From Pseudoalteromonas peptidolytica (GTDB taxonomy: Bacteria > Pseudomonadota > Gammaproteobacteria > Enterobacterales > Alteromonadaceae): a stretch of DNA of 64,000 nt. Location: the NCBI RefSeq assembly GCF_012641745.1, contig NZ_WEHZ01000022.1:20967-84966 (forward strand), given 5' to 3'. The notes beneath the pieces are model-generated. The model did not search any database. It was given only the letters and a program-made list of their open reading frames with translations, and was not told the DNA's origin. A program made the position numbers and the translations under genes. Below are positions 9,970 to 19,628 of the stretch, one piece after another (position 1 is the stretch's first letter; the number at the start of each line of letters is the position of its first letter).

Positions 9970-10070
9970 GCTTTACCTATAGCCTATTTTATAACTCAAT
10001 GTGTTTATTCTAATGCTGAGCCTCAATGAGGCAAGCAGGCTAGCCAGCTTGCACTGAATAACAGCGTCCT

Positions 10071-10283
10071 TATCCCAATTTACTTAACTCAGCTGCCTAT
10101 TTTGAGGAGCTTGTACTACCCTGATGTGACCTTATCACCAAGGTAACTACACCCGTGTCGGCGAGGCAAGAATGTTCCTACTTCACTTGTGATCTATTGC
10201 CGAACTCTGGTTACCTAGTTGCTTTAGATAAACCGTTGACGAGGTCAGCGTCATACTTGCCCACTTATATTGAGCAAGTATTA
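10071..10283 (-). repeat. Decayed MITE-like repeat between apaG and apaH
   Basis: Both ends still resemble the family: ATCCCAATTTACTTAA at the left and GAGCAAGTATTAA at the right, with CCTATTTTGAGG and GTCAGCGTCA inside. The centre has diverged beyond simple alignment. The length of about 213 bp equals that of a full copy, which suggests an old insertion in the minus orientation. Confidence 0.55.
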
Positions 10284-10296
10284 AAACACATTAGCA

Positions 10297-10686
10297 TTAA
10301 TGCAAAATATTTGGGCAGGAGAGTCTAAATACATTAATTGGTGCTTTAAACTCGGTGCCAAATTCATTACGCATAACGTAGTAGCCTTCCATTGTACCTA
10401 AAGGGGTATCGAGAACAGCACCACTGGTATACTGATAGCTTTCACCAGGGCGGATGGTAGGTTGTTCACCTACGACTCCATCACCTTCCACTTCCGTTTC
10501 TTTGCCGTTAGCGTCGGTAATTAGCCAATAGCGGCTCTCTAGCTTGGCATTACACAAGCTATGGTTTTTGATAGTTATAGTATAGGCAAACACATATTTT
10601 TCCTTTTCAGGCTGTGATTGCGCTTCAACATAAAAGGTTTCTACCGACACTTTTATCGGTGAGCCAATTTTAGTTTGAGTTGTCAT
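10297..10686 (-). CDS. apaG: ApaG (Co2+/Mg2+ efflux-associated protein, DUF525)
   Basis: This small beta-sandwich protein is found next to rsmA and apaH across gammaproteobacteria; its biochemical role is poorly defined. The sequence keeps the family core [39 protein letters not shown] and [11 protein letters not shown] chose ATG at 10686, which gives 129 residues and aligns with E. coli ApaG; a TTG five codons upstream is less likely. The start overlaps the end of rsmA by 17 bp, so translational coupling is likely. Confidence 0.93.
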   Translation of the reverse strand: MTTQTKIGSPIKVSVETFYVEAQSQPEKEKYVFAYTITIKNHSLCNAKLESRYWLITDANGKETEVEGDGVVGEQPTIRPGESYQYTSGAVLDTPLGTMEGYYVMRNEFGTEFKAPINVFRLSCPNILH

Positions 10687-11476
10687 ATAGCCAATTTGCA
10701 ATTTCGATAAACTGGTTCAGCGACAGATTTTCAGCACGAAGTGTAGGATCTATACCCAACGCTTGTAACTGCGCTTCACTTAACAGGTTAGATAAACTAT
10801 TTCTCAGCGTCTTACGACGTTGGTTGAATGCTTCAAGACATACAGTATTCAGTAGCTTAGTACTTTTGGCTGTACGTTGAGAAGCCTCTTTGGGGATCAA
10901 TCTGACAACTGCTGAGTCAACTTTTGGTGCAGGCTTAAAGCAATGCGGTGGCACTTCAATGACGGGAATGGCATGGCAGTAATACTGCGTCATTACACTT
11001 AAACGACCAAAAGCCTTACTCCCAGGGCCTGCAACCATGCGATTAACGACTTCTTTTTGAAGCATAAAGTGCATGTGTGCAACCTGATCTGCAAATTCAA
11101 ACAGGTGAAATAACAAAGGGGTTGAAACGTTATAAGGTAAGTTACCAAAAATCTTCAACTTCTCTCCTTCTTTGATTAAAGAAGAAAAGTCAAACTTCAT
11201 TGCATCGCCTTGATTAACCGTTAATTTAGGTCCTAAAAACGGATGATGGATCAAGCGCTCAGCAAGATCTTTATCAAGCTCTACAACGGTTAAATGGCCA
11301 CTTAAATCACACACAGGCTCAGTGATAGCACCTAAACCAGGACCAATCTCAACCAGGTTATCCTCTGGTTTTGGGTCGATGGCTGTTACTATCTTGTCGA
11401 TAATACTGTTGTCATTTAAGAAGTTTTGACCAAAGCGCTTACGGGCTCTGTGTCCAAGATGTACTTTATCTGTCAT
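10670..11476 (-). CDS. rsmA: 16S rRNA dimethyladenosine transferase
   Basis: RsmA (KsgA) dimethylates two adjacent adenosines in the 3' terminal hairpin of 16S rRNA during small-subunit maturation. The 268-residue protein begins with [12 protein letters not shown], the conserved N-terminal motif. It then has the SAM-binding [11 protein letters not shown] near residue 42 and the catalytic NLPYN near 115, with a C-terminal helical domain holding [12 protein letters not shown]. It overlaps pdxA upstream by 4 bp and apaG downstream by 17 bp, which indicates tight co-translation. Confidence 0.98.
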   Translation of the reverse strand: MTDKVHLGHRARKRFGQNFLNDNSIIDKIVTAIDPKPEDNLVEIGPGLGAITEPVCDLSGHLTVVELDKDLAERLIHHPFLGPKLTVNQGDAMKFDFSSLIKEGEKLKIFGNLPYNVSTPLLFHLFEFADQVAHMHFMLQKEVVNRMVAGPGSKAFGRLSVMTQYYCHAIPVIEVPPHCFKPAPKVDSAVVRLIPKEASQRTAKSTKLLNTVCLEAFNQRRKTLRNSLSNLLSEAQLQALGIDPTLRAENLSLNQFIEIANWLYDNSN

Positions 11477-12465
11477 GCATTCTGTGCTTTTTTGGTTGCG
11501 AGCTTAATTGCCTCGCGGATCGCTAATTCAAAACTACCTACTTCAACATCGCCCGAGCCTGCTAAATCAAGAGCAGTGCCGTGGTCAACCGATGTACGAA
11601 CAAAAGGTAATCCCAAGGTGATGTTTACTGAATTTCCAAAACCTTTATATTTTAACACAGGTAAACCCTGATCGTGATACATTGCAAGCACTGCATCAGC
11701 ATTATCTAAATATTTTGCTTGAAAAAGCGTATCAGCAGGCAATGGGCCAACTAAGTTCATGCCTTGCTGATTGAGTATTTCTAGAGTTGGCTCAATCGTG
11801 TCTATTTCTTCTCGGCCAAGGTGACCACCTTCACCGGCATGTGGGTTGAGCCCACATACCAGTACTCGTGGTTGTTCAATACCAAACTTTGTCTGTAAGT
11901 CGTGGTTGAGTATATGTATCACTTTGCTCAAACGCTCAGGGGTTATCGCTTTTGATACATAAGCCAACGGAATGTGAGTGGTTACTAAAGCAACGCGAAG
12001 CCCTTCCGTTGCAAGTAGCATAACCACATCGGCAGTATCAGACTGCTGCGCAAAATATTCAGTGTGGCCACTAAATGAAATACCCGCTTGATTGATAATG
12101 CCTTTATGCACAGGGCCGGTAACAACTGCAGCAAAAGTACCATCCATATTTTTTTCTGAGGCAATACGAAGCGTTTCGAGCACATAGTGGCCATTGGCTT
12201 CATCTAGTTGACCGGCAACCACCTCAGCACCTTTATCTACTTGTAGATAGTAGATAGCGCCTGCGGGGGCAGGCTGTGGTGCTTGAGTGCTGTCAAATGG
12301 CAATAGGACGATTTGCTCGTTGAGCTCTTTAGCGCGTTTTTCTAGGATACTTTTATCAACTACCGCAACTAACTGAGCAGGCCAAGCATGCTGAGCCAAT
12401 TTGATAACAAGATCTGGACCTATGCCAGCAGGCTCACCCGGTGTAATTGCGATTCTGAGGGTCAT
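11473..12465 (-). CDS. pdxA: 4-hydroxythreonine-4-phosphate dehydrogenase
   Basis: PdxA oxidises 4-phosphohydroxy-L-threonine in the DXP-dependent pyridoxal phosphate pathway. Family landmarks are [11 protein letters not shown] at residue 8, the metal and substrate segment SGHTEYFA near 133, [13 protein letters not shown] near 205, [12 protein letters not shown] near 262 and [11 protein letters not shown] near 290. The length of 330 residues is normal. It lies 5 bp after surA and overlaps rsmA by 4 bp, so it is part of the same transcript. Confidence 0.97.
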   Translation of the reverse strand: MTLRIAITPGEPAGIGPDLVIKLAQHAWPAQLVAVVDKSILEKRAKELNEQIVLLPFDSTQAPQPAPAGAIYYLQVDKGAEVVAGQLDEANGHYVLETLRIASEKNMDGTFAAVVTGPVHKGIINQAGISFSGHTEYFAQQSDTADVVMLLATEGLRVALVTTHIPLAYVSKAITPERLSKVIHILNHDLQTKFGIEQPRVLVCGLNPHAGEGGHLGREEIDTIEPTLEILNQQGMNLVGPLPADTLFQAKYLDNADAVLAMYHDQGLPVLKYKGFGNSVNITLGLPFVRTSVDHGTALDLAGSGDVEVGSFELAIREAIKLATKKAQNA

Positions 12466-12470
12466 GGTCG

Positions 12471-13763
12471 TTATTCCGTTTCCATTATTTCAATATGTGC
12501 TTGATCACGCATTTCTTTAATCCATTTAAAGCTTTCTTCTTTAAATTTACGATTAAATAGTAGGCGATGAGCGCGGTTTAATTTAGCCTGCTCTGTTTTG
12601 TCTGCAACGCGCTTATCAAGCAGTTGCACTATGTGCCAGCCAAAAGTACTTCTAAACGGCTCACTGATTTGATCTTTTTCTAGAGATAATAAAGTATCTC
12701 TAAATGCTGGTACGTAAGTTGTTGGATCTGTCCAGTCGTACTCGCCGCCTTTAAGGGCAGAGCCTGGATCTTCAGAGTGTTCTTTCGCTAGTGCTGCAAA
12801 GTCTGCGGTACCAGCTCGTAGGTCCTTAACAAAGCCAGCAAGCATTGAGCGTGCTTTTTCTTCACTTAAAATGATAGAAGGTTTGATTAAGATATGACGA
12901 GAGCGTACTTCGACTGTCTCCACCACTTCACGGCCGCGAATATCTTGTACTTTCAGAATGTGGAAACCCGCGCCTGAGCGCAGTGGACCGACGATGTCGT
13001 CTTTTTTCGCTCCCTTTATTGCTTCTGCAAACAAAGTTGGCATCTCGTTGATACCCATCCAGCCTAATTGGCCACCATCTAGCGCCTTTGAACCACTTGA
13101 AGAGGCGATAGCAATACGCTTAAATTCTTTGCCTTCGTTCAAGAATTTGATTACGTTATCAGCACGCTGACGGGCATCCTCAATTTCTTCAGGCGTCGCT
13201 TTTGTTGGTATCTTGATTAAAATGTGGCCAATGTCATATTCCTCGGAGTTGCCAGTTTGCTCGCTGAGAATTTTTTGTAAATTCGTCACTTCTTGAGGGC
13301 TGATATAAATACGGCGGTCGACACTGGCTCGGCGTACCTGGCTTGTGGTGATTTCTTTGCGGATCTCTTCACGGTATGCTTGGAAACTTTCTCCGCTCGC
13401 TTCTACCGAGCGACGTAGATCAGCAATAGTGCCACCTTGGTCTTGCGCGATATTGGCAATGGTTTGGTCAAGTTGTGCATCAGATATTTGCATACCCATG
13501 CGCTCACCTAGTTGTAGCATCAGCGATTGCTCAATGAGCTTGTCAATCGCTTGCAAGCGAAGTGTCCTGTCACTTGGAAGCTCGGTCCCTTGCTGGTCGG
13601 CTTGTTCCTTTACACGGTTAATTATTTGGTTAACTTCACTTTGTAAAATAACGCCGTCGTTGACGGTGGCAACAACAGTATCAAGTTTTACACGCTCAGC
13701 ATGTGCTTGAGTAAATAGGCCTGCACTCAATGAGGCCACTAATAACAACTTTTTTAAATTCAT
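12471..13763 (-). CDS. surA: Periplasmic chaperone and peptidyl-prolyl isomerase SurA
   Basis: SurA escorts unfolded outer-membrane proteins, including LptD, across the periplasm. The first 22 residues are a signal peptide ending in AHA. An N-terminal helical chaperone domain follows, then two parvulin domains at about 170-275 and 285-385 (GHILIKIP and SRHILIKPS mark their starts) and a C-terminal helix. The length of 430 residues is typical. The gene sits 15 bp after lptD, its main client, the usual arrangement. Confidence 0.97.
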   Translation of the reverse strand: MNLKKLLLVASLSAGLFTQAHAERVKLDTVVATVNDGVILQSEVNQIINRVKEQADQQGTELPSDRTLRLQAIDKLIEQSLMLQLGERMGMQISDAQLDQTIANIAQDQGGTIADLRRSVEASGESFQAYREEIRKEITTSQVRRASVDRRIYISPQEVTNLQKILSEQTGNSEEYDIGHILIKIPTKATPEEIEDARQRADNVIKFLNEGKEFKRIAIASSSGSKALDGGQLGWMGINEMPTLFAEAIKGAKKDDIVGPLRSGAGFHILKVQDIRGREVVETVEVRSRHILIKPSIILSEEKARSMLAGFVKDLRAGTADFAALAKEHSEDPGSALKGGEYDWTDPTTYVPAFRDTLLSLEKDQISEPFRSTFGWHIVQLLDKRVADKTEQAKLNRAHRLLFNRKFKEESFKWIKEMRDQAHIEIMETE

Positions 13764-13778
13764 ACGGCTTTCTAAATT

Positions 13779-16025
13779 CTATTTATTCAAAAAATACGGT
13801 CTACGGTAACCAAAAATACCCTGTTGAAGGAGCTTACTTGCATCACCACTGCGTTGACTTCCAAGTCCTGAAAGAACAAATTTCAGGCTAAAGCCAGAGT
13901 CAAACACTGCCTCATCATGAGTGAGTGTTTGGTTTAAGTTTGTTTCAATTTGTCGGTTTGCTGTCACTTGAATCGCCCAACAACAAGACTGGTATTGAAC
14001 GCCGACAAAGGATTCAACGCTTCTGTTTGCTGTCATATCACGGTGATAGCTTGCTACAAACTGCCAGTTATCGTCAATTGGTAAACTCGTGAATAAACCG
14101 ACTTGGTCTATTTCATAGTCTGAGACATCATTTACATAGCGATGGTTCAATTGCACAAGCTGCTTGTCGTCACCTTTGTAGTCTAAAGTAAAGTGAGACT
14201 GTACCAAATCTTTGCTATCGACATCGTATTGAATACCACCAGATAGATACCAGCGTTTGTGCCAATGTAGCATGGATTCAGCTGCAAACAGCGAATTATA
14301 ATTTGTATCGTCGCTGAAGCGTTGTGCAGATGGCTTTACAGAGGACTCTAGATAGATGATTTGACCGGCACTAAAGTTAAAGCGCTCGACATTGCTACTA
14401 TCAAAAATTCGTGTGGTTGCACCAATAGTGAATTGGTTTGCTTCTGCGATACGGTCGTAACCTGAATATCTGCGGGCGCGAAAGAGACCAATGAAGTCAT
14501 CTTGTAACTTAGCAGTATCATACCAACCGATTTGACTTTGTTCTCTATGTGGAGTGTATAAGTACTGTAGCTGTGGTTCTAATGTCTGTACCCCTTGCTC
14601 GAAGAAAAACTCTGTACTGCGTTCAAAGTTAAGCTGGCCGTGCATACGGACACTTGGTAACGTCCGGCTGACAGACTCTGCATAGTCCGAATTGAGTTCT
14701 TTGATGTTCTGATCATAGCGAGTATGAAGTAAGCGAGCCTCTGAGGTAAAAGACCAAGCATAATCACTGCGAGAGAATGAGACTCTGGGTTCTAAATGTA
14801 GTCTTGACGCTTCAGTGATCGCTAATGAATCATTTTGAAAATAAGCAAATTCACCCTCAAAATCCCAATCAACGTTGGCAAACTCGTAACTTTCACGGGT
14901 ACGGAAGCTAATTTGCGGTAACGTGGTATAGGACTCTCTGTGGTCGCCAAGGACTTCAAAGTCTTGCAGTTTAATGTCGACCAACCAGTCCTCGCCTAAG
15001 TAGCTAACACTACCAGTGCGATACAGTTGAGTGTCTGTTTCATTGGCGTATTCTGAGGTTAAGTCAGTCAGGTAGTTATCATCGCTGACATTGGTAATAT
15101 CAACGAACGCACGCCAGTTATCGCTCAAGTAACTTTTTTGCTGCCAATGCACTAAATATCGGTCATCTAGCTGTGGCTCTGAGTCATCTTTACTTAAATA
15201 TTCAACAGCAACTTTACCTTGGTGTTGCTCAGTCAAATATCTGAACTCAGTGTTAAGCTGGAAGCCTTTATTGGCCATATATCGTGGCGTTAAGGTAGCA
15301 TCGTAATTTGGTGCTAAGTTCAAGTAATAAGGAGTGATTAACTCCAAACCAAACTTATTTGAGCTAGAGATGGTTGGTGTGAGCAGCCCTGACTTGCGCC
15401 TACTGTCGATTGGAAAGGTAAAATAGGGGAGGTAAATCACCGGCGTGTCCAAAATTTTGAACACCGTATTATATGTTTCTCCCCAGCCATCCTCACGAGA
15501 AAGCACGATACTACTTGCTTCTATTTTCCAAAAGGGATCATCGCTTGGACAGGTAGTGAAGCTAGAGTTATCGAGTGATATTTGATTTCCAGACGCGTGT
15601 AACTTTTCAGCACCACCACGACCTAACTGCTCAGTAAGCTCATATTCAGCACCAAGCAAGCTGACCGTGTTAGCATTTAAATCAGCGAAGAGACCATTAC
15701 TATGTACTTTGGTAAATTGATCGCGATAAAGGAGCGGGCCTGAAGCACTTAGTAGCCCTTCTTTTTTATCAATCAGTGCACGTCGGGCTGCTAAGCTCAT
15801 GGTTTCGGTATTAATAATGACATTGCCTGAAAACTCTGCGCTGTCAGCGCCTTGCAGTTCCAAGTCATCAGCAACAATATCAATGGCGTTTTTGGGCAGC
15901 GAGGCTATTGGCTTCCAGCTTTCTGGCTGCATATAGTCTTTACATTGTGCCGCGACAATGTTCGTATTAGCAAAAGCAGTAGAGTGAATAGCAGACAATA
16001 CAGCTAAGCCCAAAATTTTGCGCAT
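13779..16025 (-). CDS. lptD: LPS-assembly outer-membrane protein LptD
   Basis: LptD forms the outer-membrane barrel that inserts lipopolysaccharide with LptE. A signal peptide covers about residues 1-19. A beta-jellyroll (OstA-like) domain follows, with repeats such as DLELQGADSAEFSGNV, then a long barrel domain with alternating aromatic strands. Cysteines occur early (QCKDY near 28, TTCPSDDP near 158) and late (a CC pair near 686), consistent with the disulfides needed for LptD maturation. The 748-residue length fits. It is first of the minus-strand cluster and divergent from amgK across 112 bp. Confidence 0.96.
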   Translation of the reverse strand: MRKILGLAVLSAIHSTAFANTNIVAAQCKDYMQPESWKPIASLPKNAIDIVADDLELQGADSAEFSGNVIINTETMSLAARRALIDKKEGLLSASGPLLYRDQFTKVHSNGLFADLNANTVSLLGAEYELTEQLGRGGAEKLHASGNQISLDNSSFTTCPSDDPFWKIEASSIVLSREDGWGETYNTVFKILDTPVIYLPYFTFPIDSRRKSGLLTPTISSSNKFGLELITPYYLNLAPNYDATLTPRYMANKGFQLNTEFRYLTEQHQGKVAVEYLSKDDSEPQLDDRYLVHWQQKSYLSDNWRAFVDITNVSDDNYLTDLTSEYANETDTQLYRTGSVSYLGEDWLVDIKLQDFEVLGDHRESYTTLPQISFRTRESYEFANVDWDFEGEFAYFQNDSLAITEASRLHLEPRVSFSRSDYAWSFTSEARLLHTRYDQNIKELNSDYAESVSRTLPSVRMHGQLNFERSTEFFFEQGVQTLEPQLQYLYTPHREQSQIGWYDTAKLQDDFIGLFRARRYSGYDRIAEANQFTIGATTRIFDSSNVERFNFSAGQIIYLESSVKPSAQRFSDDTNYNSLFAAESMLHWHKRWYLSGGIQYDVDSKDLVQSHFTLDYKGDDKQLVQLNHRYVNDVSDYEIDQVGLFTSLPIDDNWQFVASYHRDMTANRSVESFVGVQYQSCCWAIQVTANRQIETNLNQTLTHDEAVFDSGFSLKFVLSGLGSQRSGDASKLLQQGIFGYRRPYFLNK

Positions 16026-16137
16026 TTAATAACCTATTAGCTGAGCATTTAATAATAAGCTCATCATGATAAATGAAAACTGTCGGAAATACAGTAGCAT
16101 TTAAATATTTACAAGTAGAAGGTGTAATAGTTAATCC

Positions 16138-17136
16138 ATGAGTAGTCAAAATCAGCGTGTAGAATTTATACAGCGAGCATTGCAAACCCATCAATTCAGC
16201 TGTGAACCCATCACCTCAGATGCTAGCTTTCGCCGCTATTACCGCGTAACAAAAGGTACAGAAGCATCATGGGTGCTGATGGAAAGTCCGGTGGATAAAG
16301 TGGATAACACCCCATTTGTAGCATTAAACAGTGTACTCACACAGCAAGGGCTAAATCTGCCAAGCATTATTGCACAGGATGAGCAGTGCGGTTTGGTATT
16401 GCTACAGGACTTGGGCTCTACTCACCTTGCTGACAGGCTAGATACACACGCCCGATTGCATGACTATCAAGCGTTGCTAGATTTGCTACCAAATATTGCT
16501 CAGACGCCGACCAGTAAGTGGATGAAACCCTATGATGCTGACTTTATTGCCATGGAGCTGGAAATATTTCATGAGTGGCTGGTGACAAAGTGGCTAAAAA
16601 GCTCGCTGACAGAGCATCAACAGATACAGTGGCAAAACGTCAAGTCAAGGTTGGTTGAGGTTATGCTCGAACAGCCACAAGTGACGATGCACCGAGACTT
16701 CCACAGTCGCAATGTTATTTTTCATCAGTCAAAGTGGTATTTGATTGATTATCAAGATGCCGTGCAAGGGCCTGTTACATATGACAGTGTGTCTTTACTA
16801 AGAGACTGTTACACGCGATTGCCCACAGATGAGTTTGCAATGTTGCAGCGATATAGTTTTGATAAATTACATGCCGCAGGTCTGTTAGCTGATATGGATT
16901 TTAGTCGATATCAATATTACTTTGATCTTACAGGGTTGCAGCGACATCTCAAGGCTGCGGGAATATTTACGCGGCTATTGCAACGAGATGGGAAAGGCGG
17001 GTATCTAGATAATATTTTGCCGACGCTCGATTACATTCTTGAAGCTGCTCAGAAGTATGATGAATTTCAGTGGCTTGCAAGCTGGATTAGGCATGACATA
17101 ATGCCTAAAGCAAAAGTCAAACTGAGCGCCAAATAA
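16138..17136 (+). CDS. amgK: Anomeric sugar kinase (AmgK-like aminoglycoside phosphotransferase fold)
   Basis: AmgK phosphorylates N-acetylmuramic acid and N-acetylglucosamine at C1 in a peptidoglycan recycling route that bypasses de novo UDP-MurNAc synthesis. The protein has the aminoglycoside phosphotransferase fold: an early DASFRRYYR segment, a kinase catalytic loop MHRDFHSRN near residue 183 and IDYQDAVQGP near 202 as the metal-binding loop. It lies 7 bp before murU and divergent from lptD, the arrangement known from Pseudomonas. The neighbour makes the assignment strong; the general family match alone would not give the substrate. Confidence 0.85.
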   Translation: MSSQNQRVEFIQRALQTHQFSCEPITSDASFRRYYRVTKGTEASWVLMESPVDKVDNTPFVALNSVLTQQGLNLPSIIAQDEQCGLVLLQDLGSTHLADRLDTHARLHDYQALLDLLPNIAQTPTSKWMKPYDADFIAMELEIFHEWLVTKWLKSSLTEHQQIQWQNVKSRLVEVMLEQPQVTMHRDFHSRNVIFHQSKWYLIDYQDAVQGPVTYDSVSLLRDCYTRLPTDEFAMLQRYSFDKLHAAGLLADMDFSRYQYYFDLTGLQRHLKAAGIFTRLLQRDGKGGYLDNILPTLDYILEAAQKYDEFQWLASWIRHDIMPKAKVKLSAK

Positions 17137-17143
17137 AGCGAAT

Positions 17144-17836
17144 ATGAAAGCAATTATTTTATCAGCAGGTCGTGGTAAGCGGATGATGCCACTTACAGCG
17201 ACACAGCCCAAACCGATGTTGAAAGTAGCGGGTAAGCCACTCATTGAACATCACATTGAACGACTAAAGCTAGCTGGTATTACCGAGGTTGTAATCAACC
17301 TTGCATGGCACGGTGAGGTGATTAAACACTACTTTGGTGATGGTAGCCACTTTGGGGTAAATATTACCTACAGTGATGAACCAGAAGGAGGGCTTGAAAC
17401 CGCAGGAGGAATTATTCAAGCACTACCGTTACTGTGCCAGGATAGCGACCGCTTTGTGGTTATAAATGGCGATGTTTTTACCGATTATGATGTGCGTAGC
17501 CTTATTCAGCTGCAACTTGGAAAAGCAGCCGCTGGACATTGTGAAGCACATATTGTGTTAGTGGAAAATCCAGCACATAACCCCAATGGTGACTTTTGTC
17601 TCGCTCACCAGCCTTTGAACCAAGAGCAATATACATTTTCTGGGATAGGTATCTACCATCAATGTTTTTTTGCTGGGCTAGAGCGTGGCTTTGTTAAGTT
17701 AGGGCCACTACTTCGCAGTGCACTTGCAGAGCATAGAGTGTCAACAGAACTGTATCTTGGTCAATGGGACGATATTGGTACTCCTGAGCGACTAAGCACA
17801 ATAAATAAAAAGTTAGGATATAGCGATGTGGGGTAA
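17144..17836 (+). CDS. murU: N-acetylmuramate-1-phosphate uridylyltransferase
   Basis: MurU converts MurNAc-1-phosphate and UTP into UDP-MurNAc. The 230-residue sequence starts with the nucleotidyltransferase signature LSAGRGKRMMPLT and the QPKPMLKVAGKPLI segment. INGDVFTDYD near residue 107 holds the metal-binding Asp. The C-terminus has GQWDDIGTPERL. The length matches MurU rather than longer glucose-1-phosphate enzymes. It follows amgK by 7 bp and overlaps djlA by 11 bp, so the three genes are probably one operon. Confidence 0.88.
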   Translation: MKAIILSAGRGKRMMPLTATQPKPMLKVAGKPLIEHHIERLKLAGITEVVINLAWHGEVIKHYFGDGSHFGVNITYSDEPEGGLETAGGIIQALPLLCQDSDRFVVINGDVFTDYDVRSLIQLQLGKAAAGHCEAHIVLVENPAHNPNGDFCLAHQPLNQEQYTFSGIGIYHQCFFAGLERGFVKLGPLLRSALAEHRVSTELYLGQWDDIGTPERLSTINKKLGYSDVG

Positions 17837-18668
17837 ATTATTAGGAACCATGTTTGGTTTTTTGTTTGGTCGGTGGTTGGGTGCGATTCTAGGCTTTTAC
17901 CTCGGGCATTTGTTTGACAAAAGCTTACGTCAAGATTTTGATAAGGTCGGTGGTTTTCAGGGCTTTATTAAAGGAGATGAGCTGCACGAACGACAAGCAC
18001 TGTTCTTTTCCAGCTGTTTTGCTGTTATGGGGCATATTGCTAAGTCTAATGGCCGTGTTAGTGAAATTCATATTCAAGCCGCATCAGCATTTATGACCGA
18101 AATGGGGTTGCAAGGAGAAGACCGAAAAGAAGCGCAGCATGCTTTTACCGCAGGAAAGAGCAGTGACTTTTCAATCAAAGAAGCAGTAACAGATTTTAAA
18201 GAAGCGTTTGCTCGGCGCTATGATCTAAGGCAATTATTCTTAGAAATTCAAATCCAAATGGCATTTTGTGATGGTCATGTATCAGACGCTGAAAAAGCGT
18301 TACTAAAGCAAGTCAGCAAATATTTAGGTTTCGCTGAAACGCATTTTTTGTTTCTGCTAAAGCGTTACCAGGCTGAGTTTGAGTTTCGTCGTGCCCAACA
18401 AGCTGGAAAGTCACAGCAACAGCATCAGCATCATGGACACCAAGGAGCACCGCAACCGAGCGGGCTTACACGCTCAAAAGCCTTGGCTGTGCTTGGCTTA
18501 GGTGAAAGCGCAAGCGCGAGTGAAATTAAAAAGGCGTATCGCAAACTGATGTCACAACATCATCCGGATAAGTTGGTATCGCAGGGGCTGCCGACTCATA
18601 TGATGGAAGTAGCTAAACGGAAAAGCCAAGATATTCAGTCTGCCTACGAGTACCTTAAAAAAAGCTAA
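17826..18668 (+). CDS. djlA: Co-chaperone DjlA
   Basis: DjlA is a membrane-anchored DnaK co-chaperone. A glycine-rich N-terminal membrane helix (about 5-30) has the GxxxG-like pattern seen in DjlA dimerisation. A TerB-like helical domain covers about 50-190, then a Gln/His-rich linker, and a C-terminal J-domain from about 215 with the essential HPD motif in QHHPDKL. Length and order match E. coli DjlA. The start overlaps murU by 11 bp. Its stop overlaps that of the convergent gene by 4 bp. Confidence 0.95.
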   Translation: MWGKLLGTMFGFLFGRWLGAILGFYLGHLFDKSLRQDFDKVGGFQGFIKGDELHERQALFFSSCFAVMGHIAKSNGRVSEIHIQAASAFMTEMGLQGEDRKEAQHAFTAGKSSDFSIKEAVTDFKEAFARRYDLRQLFLEIQIQMAFCDGHVSDAEKALLKQVSKYLGFAETHFLFLLKRYQAEFEFRRAQQAGKSQQQHQHHGHQGAPQPSGLTRSKALAVLGLGESASASEIKKAYRKLMSQHHPDKLVSQGLPTHMMEVAKRKSQDIQSAYEYLKKS

Positions 18669-19507
18669 AGTATCCGTAAAAAACCGAGTAGTTCCTTGCG
18701 TAAGCGCTGGTGCTGGAGCGGATCGGTTTTTTCCCCAAATAGCTCTCTTTGGCGGTAATCTAGCTTACTATTTTTTCTTGCCCACCTTACTCTGTCAGCG
18801 GTGCTATCGACTACCATTGGGTTATCAAAGCTGTAGTAAATATCCAAAAGAGCGGGGCTTATCAAAGACAGGTTTGATGCTAGGTGCTTTTGTCGCATAG
18901 CATTAGGCAGCTGGGGGCTGACGACGGTGTAAGCATCAATACGAAGGTTGGGTAAGGTTGCTAAATGTTCTGCGAACACACCAGCACTATTGCCAAATGC
19001 AACAACGACAAGCTTCTCTGTTTGTGTCATTGACAATGTATTGTAAAGTGCTTTAAAACGACTGACTAACGCGGCTTTATAGTTGTCTAGGTTTATCTCT
19101 GAGACAGGCTCAACGGATTGCGGCTTTGGCTCAGCTTCTGGTGTTTCAATATCTTGATCTAAGAGACTTACAGCATAGGACAAATCTGGTGGCGTGATGG
19201 TATACGTATCATATCCATCATCACTCAAACGCTTAGCAAGGAAACTGATCCCGCTGTTATTAAGTGGCGGCATTTGCATATCAGGCAGGAAAATGACAAT
19301 ACCTGCCCGCATCGAAGCCATGTGCTCTTGATGAAAAACGTAAAACACTTCTTCTTCATTGTTTAGCTCCAGTAACCCCGCAGGTTCATAAAAACGCTGT
19401 GCATCTTGTTGAAAAAGCGCTGTTAGCGGTGCTGGGGCTATATGTTCGGCTGCGAAGCAACTTACTGATATTGAAATTAATAATGTAAAAAGTGCTCTGC
19501 TTAGCAT
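18665..19507 (-). CDS. DUF3530-like periplasmic protein with alpha/beta-hydrolase fold
   Basis: A signal peptide (about residues 1-19, ending in CFA) suggests export. The remainder resembles proteins annotated as DUF3530 with an alpha/beta-hydrolase-like layout: IVIFLPDMQMPP early, a VVAFGNSAG segment near 175 that resembles a nucleophile elbow (G-N-S-A-G), and a C-terminal YSFDNPMVVDS segment. I chose ATG at 19507 because it places the signal peptide at the N-terminus. A hydrolase activity is inferred and the substrate is unknown. Confidence 0.7.
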   Translation of the reverse strand: MLSRALFTLLISISVSCFAAEHIAPAPLTALFQQDAQRFYEPAGLLELNNEEEVFYVFHQEHMASMRAGIVIFLPDMQMPPLNNSGISFLAKRLSDDGYDTYTITPPDLSYAVSLLDQDIETPEAEPKPQSVEPVSEINLDNYKAALVSRFKALYNTLSMTQTEKLVVVAFGNSAGVFAEHLATLPNLRIDAYTVVSPQLPNAMRQKHLASNLSLISPALLDIYYSFDNPMVVDSTADRVRWARKNSKLDYRQRELFGEKTDPLQHQRLRKELLGFLRIL

Positions 19508-19628
19508 AATACGTGTACATGATTTTCCATGGTTTAGTATCGGCCTACTTGGCAAAAGCTTTAGCAGTCGCCTTTATTTATGGTTTTAAGGTAAACTGCC
19601 GCACAGAGAAAATAAATGGAGAGTATGC

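Noticed and set aside
13345..13710. A 121-codon open frame antisense to surA
   Set aside because: Fully inside surA, with low-complexity Ser-rich translation typical of an antisense frame.
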